DNA of 64,000 nt from Oscarella lobularis (lineage: Eukaryota; Porifera; Homoscleromorpha; Homosclerophorida; Oscarellidae), in assembly GCF_947507565.1 (NCBI RefSeq), contig NC_089182.1, forward strand, positions 2,232,001 through 2,296,000, read 5' to 3'. Numbering within the stretch: the stretch's first letter is position 1; each line of letters starts with the position of its first letter. The translations under genes were made by a program, and so were the position numbers. Of this stretch, positions 45,201 through 55,446 are shown in pieces. Under the pieces are notes generated by a model. The model searched no databases. It saw nothing but the letters and a program-made list of their open reading frames with translations, and had not been told where the DNA came from.

Positions 45201-45951
45201 TCCATAGAAAGTACACCGCTTGATGGAAGCCGATCTTCGGCTGGAGGCGAATGCAATTCGCCTGCAACTCCTGCACATTGCGTGACTTTTTGACCCAAAA
45301 TTAAGGTACTGCGCAACTTACCAACGTCTTTTAGGACTTGCAAAACCGTGAAGATGGCACTGGTATTTCCGTCGGCAATTTCTGTGTCATAGTCAATAAT
45401 CTCAAAACAGATTCAAACAGATTGTGCAAACGTTCACCTTCGGCTTGGATTCCCGTCACATCAAAGTCGCGCTCTTTCAGGAATTTGAGACACAGCCGCA
45501 GATTGTCGACTTTCTGGGAACGTTTTTGCGGCCGGAGATAATGCCGAGGAAGCGTTTCGTCAACTATACACAAGGAATGGAACTCAACAACAAGCAATTT
45601 ACAATACGCCTCACCAACAATTTGCACCAAACGCAGCAGCGTCTTTCCATCGGCAATCTCCGCTTCGAGGTGAGTAAGAGGCTTGTATTCGTGGCTTGTC
45701 AATTGCCTATTCGCCCAACGGATCAGTTCCTTTAGAACGACAAAGGGAGGCACGTGAGTCAGAACATTTGGTAAGGGGTGGAGTAGGAACACTTTCCCCA
45801 CCGTTTTGTCTTGAATCGATCTCGTCCTTGAACGATTTCGACTTGGAAACGCCGACAACGCCGCAAGACCTCGCAAAGCTCCACTTCGCTGCCCTGAGCC
45901 AACTCTCGATGCAAGCCGTTTTGACTCAAGGTCATCAAGTGGAGTTGTCAT
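42203..45951 (-). CDS. Tandem calponin-homology, coiled-coil, SAM-domain protein
   Basis: ATG at 45951 (MTTPLDDLESKRL). A first CH domain spans several exons: ELIRWANRQLTSHEYKPL, EIADGKTLLRLVQIV, RPQKRSQKVDNLRLCLKFLK and VTGIQAEEIADGNTSAIF. A second CH domain follows: ALDWVSNLVQRTVADYSSF, TDGRLLCDVVNCLSPGAI and PAINPRDVIFERAGSQLRNY. Then come several hundred residues of highly charged coiled coil (KRARVREEERVK, REQELAKRVELAQKEQKQSR, EEIRKKQLEDERQRRD) and basic Ser-rich segments. The C-terminal exons form a SAM domain (FLDRLGYGHFID, VFKREQISMVELSRMSEEHL, LGIPLGPRVVLVQEI) and stop at 42203. A cytoskeletal role, with actin or microtubule binding through the CH pair and oligomerisation through SAM, is inferred. 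I do not recognise a vertebrate protein with this order. Some internal coiled-coil exons were not individually resolved. Confidence 0.7.
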
Positions 45952-46226
45952 TCTGACAAACAATGCCACAGGTCAAAATAGGAAACGTTCACGATCACGC
46001 AGCCTACCCCGACTTCTCTTTAGTCTGTTCGAGGGGTGTGTTTCAAATGCATGCGCAAAGACCCTCTCCCGGAATCCGTCAGCCGGCGCGCAGGAGGAAC
46101 ACGCATCTTTAAAAGGTTAGATTTATACATGCTTGATCTACTTTCTTCTACAAAAGGAAGGAAAGAGGGAGGGTTAATAGGGTTAAAAGAGCTCTAGTGA
46201 TTTTAACGAAATAAGCCCTTCGCGTT

Positions 46227-49200
46227 TCATGCTGGCGGAGAGTTTTCTTCCTCGTCCTCGTCGTCGTTGAGCGCGCCCTTGCTCTCAAGAAAATCATCCA
46301 ATTCACTCAATTCTATTTTCCCGTCGTTGTTCAAATCCAATGACGAAAAAAGGCCAAAGGCCTTATCGTCTCCAAATCCCGTTTGATTGGCGAGTTCTTG
46401 GGTGATTTCGCTGTAGCGCAAATCTCCACTGTCATCGGTGTCCAGACTGTCAAATACGCTTTTCATACCTAAACAAAGGCTCTGTTTCAGACTCAACTGC
46501 AATCTCGACGAGAAAACCTTTAGCAATGGATATCATAAGTTGGTCAGGCTGAACATCATCCGCTGGTTTGGTCTCGTTGCTGGGTTCTTCTTCATCTTCT
46601 ACGTCACTGTCAAGATCGGCCAAATCATCTGCAAAAGATTCTTCCGACTCGACGACGATAGTTGGAGACGCAGACGAATTCTCGGATTCCTCCTCTCTCA
46701 AATCAGATGAAGATGTAGTCATTACCTGATCACTAACAGTGCTTTTCGTTCCTTCAACAAAACGATGGAGACCATCAGAACCTACAGACTAACGGTACGA
46801 GAAGAAGAACCTTCAATATCGAAAAAGGACTCCATCGCTTCTGGAGTTGCTTCTGGAGTTGTGGGTGCTAAAAAAACGATAGGGAGTATTAATCATATTA
46901 GAGACCAGCTGAGAATTGCTTACTCGTAGTAACTTCTACTTCTACAGTACTGCTGCCGTTTTCTGTTCCTACAGTTGATGATTCGACTTCGTTCACGTTT
47001 CTTTCCCCCCCTATCTAAGATCTACTAAAACTACCTGAGACTGTAGGCGCGTTGGTTGGAGCTTTCATCTCAGCGTTATCAGTCTCAGAAAAGAACGTTT
47101 CCAACGCCTCGTCATCTGACAAAATATCGTAGCTCGAATTTATAGAACTAGGCAAAAAAATCGCGCAAAGTTACCTAGTGATTGCGTCGTCTCAGATTCA
47201 CCGCCATGCATGATCGCTTCCGTGGTCGATATCTTCTGACTACTCTCAGTCGACACATTGGGACTGGGTGTTGAATTTCCAGCTCTTTCCGTCCCCTCGA
47301 CAACGACAACGATGGCGTCTGTGCTCTCCATAGGCGACGGACTGACGTCTTCTTCAGGCGTCGTCACTATAGCGACGGCAGCAGTAGCAGTAGTAGGCAC
47401 TTGAGTGCTAGAAGCATTCGGAGAGATCGTTCCTGGAGGAGAACAAAACTGGAGAACAACGGTGCGGTCTCTTTTTTTCCACTACCTTTGGTGGCAAGGG
47501 TAGGAAATTCAGTACTGGTAGTCTCTGAAGTCTTCAATTGCGTTTCCGTCACCAATCCTTTGGGCTTATCATCCGTTGCCGCTTCAGTCGTCGTTTTATT
47601 CATGTTCTCCGTTGCAGTCAATTGTTTTTGATGGTGTCTGATTTCCGTGGGTAAGGTAGGCTGGTCCTCAGTCGGAATCACTGAAAAAAGCGAGTGCTCC
47701 AAGGTGAATATATTGAACGCACTTTCTCGTACCTTCGTCCACTTGGTGGCCCTTTTCTTTCTCCTCAGCCAATAATTTGTTGTAGACAATTTGCGCAATG
47801 TGAGCCACTTGATTGGCGAGCGCCGAGAGAGACGCATTCTGAGCCTCAAGCATCTGTTGCACGCTGTGAAGCCACTCGAAAGAACTCGGGTCCATCACTC
47901 TATCTACGACACTCGAAATCAACGACGATATGTTCAACGCATGCAACGCCTGGCTCATCGCCGCATCAACGTCGCCGCCCTAGAGGAAATAAAAATCCAA
48001 TGACAGAATCCCATCTTCGCCTGTACGTACCCCCGAGGCTGAGAGACCTTCAAGGAGAGACGACAGATTCTGGCCATGCAACAGAGCAGATACATAATTG
48101 GCCTGCAGTAGAACCACGGAAGAATTTAATGAAGCGACTTGAGAAGCCTTGAAAAAAAAATAAAGAAGCGAAGTCAACAATCGAAACAACACCGTCGTCA
48201 CACGACGTCACACGACGTCACTTTATACCACGACACTGATGCGCTCTTGCACGCGTTTATTTTCCTCATTCATAGTGGCCATCTGCGTGTAGAGACCTTT
48301 GATGCCATGGGTGACGATAGAGATGGCCTTGGTGATCTGAGAGAGCTGTTTCACCATCGCCGCCGTCGCGTTGACCTGCTGCTGCTGTTGCTGAGGCGAT
48401 TGCAGCTGCGGTGACGGAAGAGCGCCCGATAACAACGTAAAGCTGGACAAGAGCGCGCTCATGTTCTCTTTCATGTGAACGACTTGAGAGAACAGTTTCG
48501 TCGTCGTCAAATGGAGCCGACTCACGTTGACCTGGAGAAAGAAAACTCACCCGGTCAGAAAAACATCTGAAGCGAGTTCAATAACCTACAGTAGCCAGGG
48601 AAGAGGTACGCTCATCTAATGCAGTAACACTCTTATCCAAGTCGTCCAGTCGACTCGCGGCTTTACCCAACGTCGTCTTCACATAAAAAAAAAAAGATTC
48701 TAAGCGCAACGAATATGTTCTCGAAGGGATATAAATACTTTAGCTCCGTCGAGTCCCGTCGACATTTCTTCCGCCTTCGTACTCATTGCGTTCACCTTTC
48801 CCTGGAGGACGGCTATGTCCTTCTTCGCTCCGTCCACGTCGCCTTCGACGCCCTCGAAATTGCTCTTGGTGCTCGCCGCGTTGATTTTCATCTCGTTCAA
48901 GTCGGCGTTCAGCTGCTTCACCTGTTGGACCGTCATCGAAACCGCGTTGAGAGCGACCGCGTCCTCTTTCAGTCCCGCCAAAGTGAAATTCATAGCAATG
49001 AGCTAAAAAGGATATTTTTTACGTATAAAAACGATGAACGCTTTCCCATAGCCGAACGACCTCTTTCTTCACTTTGACAATATTTGCGTAAAGACGATTT
49101 ACGTCCCTTTTCTCCTTTGCCTCCAACGCCTTCACATCTCGTCCCGTTCCTTCCCATTTTTTGCTAGCTGCATCAATTCCTCAAAAAAAAAAAAAAAGAA

Positions 49201-49689
49201 AAGAAATAAAACCGTCATCTTTGATACTCTAAAGGTATGTGTGTGTATCGAAGGCACTTTTTCTCTAACGCACAACCCTGTCTATATTTTCCTCGTCTCA
49301 CCTGTCGAACATCGGATTTGGAGATCGCTGACGTCCTGTTTGAGCGTTAGAACGAGATAGCCGAGCACGCCAACAGCGCCGATCATGGCGATAAGGATCA
49401 AAATGAAGGCAACGCGAAGGAATCCGCGACATTCGCCGGCGCAGCTTGACGAATTCGTCGTCTTTTTCGTTCTAGATTCCCAAGAAGGGGGCCCCTCAAT
49501 TACCAAATGCGAACGACAAGCTCCGCACGTCGACGGAGACGTCATTGGCTCGTACTTTAGATTTGAACGCGGTCCTTTTCGCAAAGGCGGAAGGCTGAAT
49601 TGTTCGACTTCTGACTCCGTGCCGGATACGTTGACGAGCAGTTGGTGACCGTCGTGCGAACCGTTTGCCGCAACGTTCGGTTTTCCCAT
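46227..49689 (-). CDS. EFCAB14-like type II membrane protein with EF-hands
   Basis: Starts MGKPNVAANGSHDG at 49689. After about 85 cytoplasmic residues comes a single hydrophobic helix (FLRVAFILILIAMIGAVGVL), then LTLKQDVSDLQIR. A long coiled-coil ectodomain is spread over many exons between 49150 and 47690 (TVQQVKQLNADLNEMKIN, DGAKKDIAVLQGKVNAM). A Ser/Thr/Glu-rich linker (47650-46780) with acidic runs follows. The C-terminal exons hold two EF-hands: DTDDSGDLRYSEI and DLNNDGKIELSELDDFLE, both with good calcium-ligand positions. The order transmembrane, coiled coil, C-terminal EF-hands is that of vertebrate EFCAB14 (KIAA0494), whose function is poorly known. The homology is mainly architectural, so the name is given as 'like'. 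Stop at 46227. Confidence 0.65.
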
Positions 49690-49954
49690 TGTTCAAAACT
49701 GTACGCGGCGAACAAAGACAAACGCGAGGGGAATGGGTTCTATCCGGGACTAAGTGCATACGTCATTGCTTAGTCATTGACCGCGTTTTTTAGGAGAAAA
49801 TTCACACCACGCCCAGTACAGTACATGCGTTTAGAAAAACTGTAATTCTCAAGCAGTCTTCATTCTACTGACTACTACAGTGAGTAGACGGAGCCTGACC
49901 TCAGCGTTTGCAAAATATTCTCTACGTCTATGTTATTGATGTTCTAGAAATACT

Positions 49955-51339
49955 TCATTCTGCACCTGGAAAAACTGTTATAATTCCCTCCTCGGCTAAT
50001 TTCATACGAAGATCCGTTTCTAATTTGAAGTCGTGAAATAAAAATTGCTTCTTCTGGGCTAAATTTTGCCTTGTACTGACACTTTCTTGATCAAGTGAGT
50101 AATAGTGTCCATAATTGCCATCCTTGTTTATACCAAACCCAAACACGTTCACCTATATACAGTCAACAATTAGCTATGAGTGCGTTGGTTCTTCGGTACC
50201 TTGTTGCAAACGTGAACAGCAAAAAGTATAATAACAATTCCGCTTGATATCCGCAGTTTTTTGTATGACATCCATTCAGTTTTCACAGATCGATACAAGT
50301 CTGGATGAATTAGATAAACCTACGAAAAAATACATTCCTAAATAAATAATAACATTAGAGCGTACATCAGATGAATTCGCTCTAAGTATCGATGGTGCAC
50401 GTCCGGCAAAATGTATTTCCCTCGTTCCTGTAGGAATAACCAGTATTTTGTTGGGCTTCTGATACGAATTTGCTATGCAAGAGTAAAGAGTCTGAAATGT
50501 TGTCTTTACGCCGACGTCTTTTCCGTATCCCTTTGTAGCAGCTGCGTTCATTCTGTAACCACAATGCAATGTTTATAGTTTTGAAATGTCGCTTGCCTAA
50601 AGACAACGTCGTGGCTATCAATAACGAGACCGTAATCGGATCCACTCAAGTTATCGGAGTTGCCGACTACAGCACATGAAATAGTTCCTTTCGCCTTTCT
50701 CCACTGACTAAAAATATCTTTGCTGGAAATTGTTCTCAACGCGTCTGCAGAAATTGCGCGAAATCGCTCGTCCGTGAATTTATCGACTTTTGAACTCTAA
50801 ACACGAGTTCATTTAGACACTTATTTTAATTAAGAAAAAAACGAAATGATACCCGAATTGCTTCTATAGACTCTGTTGATATGGACGAATCGCTACGTGA
50901 CCACATCACCTTCAAAGACTTATCGTATCGATCGCAAAACCATTTGGAGCGAGCCAACATCAAGCCTACATGTATACGCATCTGATTTCGCGGAAATCTC
51001 CTCCCCACCAGGACGACCACACAGCAAAGACAGTAGACTACTACTTAAACCTAACTGAGGCCAGTGTTGCTTACCGCAGTGAGATGATGACAGCTTGATC
51101 GACGGCGACGTCAAATTCTACCGGAGAGAGAGACTCTACAATCCTTGGTGTTACTTCAAGTAACAAGTAACACTCGATCGGCGATGGGGCACCTTCTCAT
51201 AAAGGCTTTATGAGGAGGTGCCCCATCGCCGATCGAGTCCCCTATAGCTGAGCAAGGAGCTGACCTTTGAGAATAGATAGACGTAAACAAACCAGCCGAG
51301 AAACGCACACGAAAGTATTAGAATCCACGTCTGCTTCAT
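49955..51339 (-). CDS. GT29 sialyltransferase, copy A
   Basis: A Golgi-type II membrane glycosyltransferase of family GT29, which transfers sialic acid from CMP-sialic acid. The start MKQTWILILSCAFLGWFVYV (51339) is a short cytoplasmic end plus signal anchor. The catalytic exons contain sialyl motif L (ISCAVVGNSDNLSGSDYG, then IDSHDVVFRQ), GYGKDVGVKTTF, motif S (ISSGIVIILFAVHVC) with the flanking NVFGFGINKDG, and the HYY motif III (YGHYY). It ends in EEGIITVFPGAE at 49955. Five to seven exons are present. Residues needed for donor binding look intact. The first intron (51118-51264) is longer than usual and contains a 67-bp palindrome; copy B lacks this intron. Linkage specificity cannot be told from the sequence. 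Confidence 0.85.
51172..51238. repeat. 67-bp near-perfect palindrome in GT29 copy A intron
   Basis: Two 33-bp arms around a single central base, with one mismatch between them. It begins ACTCGATCGGCGATGGGGCA and ends with the reverse complement of that string. A smaller inverted repeat (GTTACTT / AAGTAAC) lies just before it, near 51150-51164. No transposase or clear target-site duplication was seen. Confidence 0.9.
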
Positions 51340-51569
51340 AGCTTGCGCCAGAGCTCTATATAAATAAGGCTCTGTGCTGCGCAGTAGAAGCACGTGACGT
51401 TGAGTCGCAACTTTCTCCATACAAACCTGGGTTTTAATTAATTAAACATCAATTTTGAGTACTACATGCGCTCAGAGAAACTGCAATTCTCGAGTATTTA
51501 CTACTACAGTCCTCTGTGTGTCGACGGATCTCAGCATTCGTAAATATTCTCTACGTCTATGTTATTGAC

Positions 51570-52921
51570 TCATTCTGAACCTGGAAAAACTGTTATTATT
51601 CCTTCTTCGGCTAATTTCAGACGAAGATCTGTTTCTGATTTGAAGTCATGAAAGACGAATTGCTTCTTCTGGGCAAAATTTTGCCTTGTACTGACACTTT
51701 CTTGACCGAGAGAGTAATAGTGTCCATAGTTGCCATTCTTGTTTACACCAAACCCAAACACACTCACCTAGTACAATCCACAATTAGTTATGTGTGGGTG
51801 CACCAGTTTCCTTTGTACCTTGTCGCAAACGTGAACAGCAAAAAGCAGAATGACAATTCCACTTGATACACGCGGTTTTTTGTATGACATCCATTTCCAT
51901 TTCACAGATCGACTAAAGTCTGGATGAATTAGATAAACCTAGATAAAAAGAAACACATCGCTAAATATTTGAATAATAACATTATAAGATCGAGAGACGT
52001 ACATCAGATGAATTTGCTTTAAGTGCTGACGGTGCACGCCCGGCAAACTTTATTTCCCTCGTTCCCGTAGGAATCACCAGTATTTTGTTGGGTTTTTGAT
52101 ATGAACTTCCTATGCGAGAATAAAGACTCTGAAACGTCGTCTTTACGCCGACGTCTTTTTCATATCCCTTTGTAATGGCGGCATTCATTCTGTAGATAAT
52201 ACGCTATGATAATGATTGCAGCGAGAGTTTTGAATTTTGCTTGCCTAAAGACGACATTGTGGCTATCAATAATTGAGCCGTAATTGGATCCAATCAAGTT
52301 ATCTGAGTTGCCGACTACAGCACATGAAATTTTTCCTTTCTCCTTTCTCCACTGACTAAATATGTCCTTGCTGGAAATTGTCTTAAATGCGTCTGCAGCA
52401 GTCGCGCGAAATTGCTCATCCGTGAATCGATCGATTCCCAAACCCTAAAACGGGAAATTGACTAAAGAGATTATTATTTAGGCAAACAAAAAGATGATAC
52501 CCGAATTGATTTTATTGACTCTACGGATACGGGCGGATCGTCGCGTGACCAAATCACCTTCAAAGACTTGCTGTATCGATCGCAAAACCATTTAGAATGA
52601 GCCAACATCAAGCCTAAACAAAAACGCGCATGTAGGCGCGTGCTAGCTGTACCATACCAAGACGATCTACATGTACGTATCCAGACTCTCAAGCTAAGTG
52701 GCTGTTCCGAGAGTCTGGGAACGAGGCTATAAGATATTACCGCAAGAAATATCGACTGACGTCGGAGGCAGCGCCGATCGAGACTCGGAGAGAAGTGAGG
52801 GGCGGCGGCCTGCTTCATCGGCAGAGTCGCTCGCTGAGCGGAAGAAAAGACCGAAGTAAGCGAAGAGGCCGAGCGCACACGAAGGCACTGCTAGGATCAA
52901 CCACTTCCTTGAGAGCCTCAT
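51570..52921 (-). CDS. GT29 sialyltransferase, copy B
   Basis: A tandem paralogue of copy A. It starts MRLSRKWLILAVPSCALGLF at 52921, again a type II anchor, with a stem rich in Ser and Arg. Motif L reads KISCAVVGNSDNLIGSNYG and IDSHNVVFRQ, followed by GYEKDVGVKTTF. The exon 51899-51818 holds motif S, and the final exon has VFGFGVNKNGNYGHYY and EEGIITVFPGSE. Protein and intron sequence are very close to copy A in the catalytic region, but the anchor and stem have diverged. In copy B the stem is continuous with the anchor in one exon, while copy A has an extra intron there. Probably a fairly recent duplication. Confidence 0.85.
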
Positions 52922-53237
52922 GAGCCGAAGATATTGTACGGGGTGGCAAACGCAGTTTGCGAGCTGCCCGTATAACCGTTAAACGGCGATGTTAGGCGCC
53001 GGAAGTGTGTGTTTGTCTGTCCATACGTCTATGGTCTGTCCACGGCCCTGTCCACGTCGCCCGTCCACGTCAGGGATACGTCACCTAAACACCCGGGGTT
53101 TTTTGTACAGCGCATGCGTGACCTAGGTGTCTGGAGACTGGTGGCGCCTGATCAGTTTCGCGAAGAAATGAAATTAAACTCGTAAAAAGCACGCGACGCT
53201 CAAAAATTAGCTAATGATTCATTTATCAGCCACCCCA
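52922..53237. other. GT29 copy B promoter and B4GALT 3' flank
   Basis: About 316 bp. It contains several GTCCAC/GTCCACG repeats between 53016 and 53078 and a short palindromic CGGTTAAACGG-like segment near 52974. I see no coding potential. Confidence 0.5.
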
Positions 53238-54854
53238 CTAAGATAGCGGAATAAATAATTGGACCATGTAACAGTAACATTCGAATCTTACCTGTTCCTT
53301 TTCCAGTTTCATTCGAATTCTGGTGTAAAGTGAATAGAGTTTTCGATCTACAACGGTGTACTTCACGCTATTGATTCCGTCACTCGAAAACCGACGTTCC
53401 CTTGTTTTTAATTGATCAAATCTAGACACACGACGAATCCTGTATGTTCACCCACACCGAAGCATCATTTCACCGTCTTGGATTTAACGCTGCGCTTTTG
53501 TGATGCTTCAAAAGCATGACGTAGGAACCTATTGACTCGACCGGACGCACGAAGCCCATGCCTTTGGATCTAAGTCTGCAACAAGAACACATAAAGGACA
53601 CTGCCAAAGTTTCGTATAACACTGACCTACCTAAAAAAGAGATCGTCGTCTTCTCCTCCCCAACCCCAGTAGACATTTGAATATCCGTTTGTCTTTTGAA
53701 CTTGATTCTTGGTCATAATGGCTGCCCCTCCAAAACACGTGGAATAAGGTCTCCTAAAAAAACCCAATTAATTAACGTTAGTCTCTAGAGAACAGATAGA
53801 CTTCTCTCTTACCAAGTGTGACCACTCTTGTGAATAACAGTAGTTAGATGAATCGCTTTTGTCTCGTCAGATGGACAGAAGTAGATGTTCTTGTCGTTCT
53901 CGATGATGAGATCGACGTCGTGCCACGCATAACAGTCGTAATCCATATCCTTTCGTGCTTCAACGTAACCGACATTCATGACAGCACCTCGGTTAAAAAT
54001 CAATGCATCTGACTAAAAAAAGAAGAGAGAAAGACAGCTAGACGCGTCTCTTCCTCACAACCGTTACCATTTCTACCTGCTCTACGACATAGATACGAAA
54101 TTGCAGCAGTTGTCGACGAAGAATAGGCACCATGTAGTGCAGGAAAACTTTCAATTGTTCTTCGCGGTTTCGAAAAGGCACGATGATTGCTATCTATTAG
54201 AAAAGAACACGCATACAGTAGTAGACGTCCACGCGTCATAAAATGCGACGCACTGAATTTCGAGCCTTGCAAGATCGAGGCGTGAACAGGCCTCCTACAA
54301 CCATTCCATCGGCAACGCTCTCCTTTTCAATTCGGTCCAATTCGAGAGTAACGTCCTCGTTGATCATCAACGGGCCAGCTAAAAGCAGTTCAATGTCTTG
54401 ATGCAGCCTCAGACAAGGGTAACTAAAAAAAGGGAGTCTCTCAATTTTTACACAAATTAGGTGGCATCTTGGGGCAGATGTCTTTGGGAGAATTCGCTTT
54501 CTTTTCTGCGACCGGCGTTGATTTCGGACGCGGTGGCGGCGGCCGCGGCGTCGACGATTCTTTCTTCGGTTTTCGTATCGGAGAAGGGCGTGCGGTCGCT
54601 GCTCGAATTGGCGACGGATTCTTTCGTTCGTGCGGCGCCGAGGAAACCCGTTTCGCGTCCGTCGGCATTAGCGGGGCAATCGGTTGGCTCGTCGTCGTCG
54701 CTAGCGCCTTCTCGGCGATGACATAGGGCCACGATCGGGACGAGGAATAGACCGACAATGCGCGTCGTACGGAGGAGCGTTTTGTGAACGAAATTAGCAG
54801 TATGCAGGCGATGAGGACGAATACAACGACGATGACGAAGCGTTTTGGTTTCAT
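53238..54854 (-). CDS. Beta-1,4-galactosyltransferase (GT7)
   Basis: A Golgi enzyme adding galactose from UDP-Gal to GlcNAc in glycans. It starts MKPKRFVIVVVFVLIACILL at 54854 (type II anchor), followed by a Pro/Ser/Lys-rich stem. Catalytic motifs in order: IAIIVPFRNREEQLKVFLHY, DALIFNRGAVMNVGY, CYAWHDVDLI (the DVD metal-binding motif), FGGAAIMTKNQVQ, YWGWGGEDDDLFFR (acceptor and Mn binding) and the C-terminal SDGINSVKYTVVDRKLYSLYTRI. All hallmark residues of the B4GALT family are present. Small exons, stop at 53238. An upstream in-frame ATG at 55010 would add 52 cytoplasmic residues; the nearer start is preferred because it directly precedes the anchor. Its position beside two sialyltransferases suggests a small glycan-capping cluster, though this may be chance. 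Confidence 0.9.
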
Positions 54855-55446
54855 GCTTTTGAGTTGACCTGTTTTCGAGTGTGTTGTCGCCGGCCGTTGT
54901 CGCCCCGCCGAGAATACTATTTTGAGATTGTGATTAGACCCATCACGCATGCGTTTGTTCTTTCGCGACGTATCGCCTGCTGTACCGTACAACAATAGTT
55001 TCTCTCCCACCAGCAGAACGCTTAGTAGTACGGATCAGAGAACCGCTGTGAGCTACTGATTGATCGAATTTGACCACTCGTTTCGCTGCTGAAGGAAGGG
55101 GACCCTCTCTACAATGGTCGGCTTGTGCGGCGGCAAAGGTACAGTTTGCACCGCTCCGTCTTAGAGATTGCAGTAGACGACGTGTCGCGATCGCCGCGAT
55201 CTCCGCAATCTCGTTCTCGTTCTCGTTCTTTCGTTATTTCCTTCCGCGTCATCTATCTCACGATAAAGAAAACGATCCCTTTTTCTATTCCTTCGGTAGA
55301 GCCTTTTTCTTTCGATCGCGGAAACAGTCATACGCCATGACCGGATTCCGTTCTTTAGCCTGTGTTTACCTAAGTCAGTTGCGTGCAATTTCTACTGTAA
55401 TTTTCCGCGACCGCGTTGCGCTTGACCGTTATTTATATCGACAGGA
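54855..55446. other. Divergent interval B4GALT / receptor gene
   Basis: About 590 bp between two start codons on opposite strands, expected to contain both promoters. A plus-strand open frame at 55070-55450 overlaps it but has no domain and ends just after the receptor start codon, so I treat it as non-coding. Confidence 0.5.
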
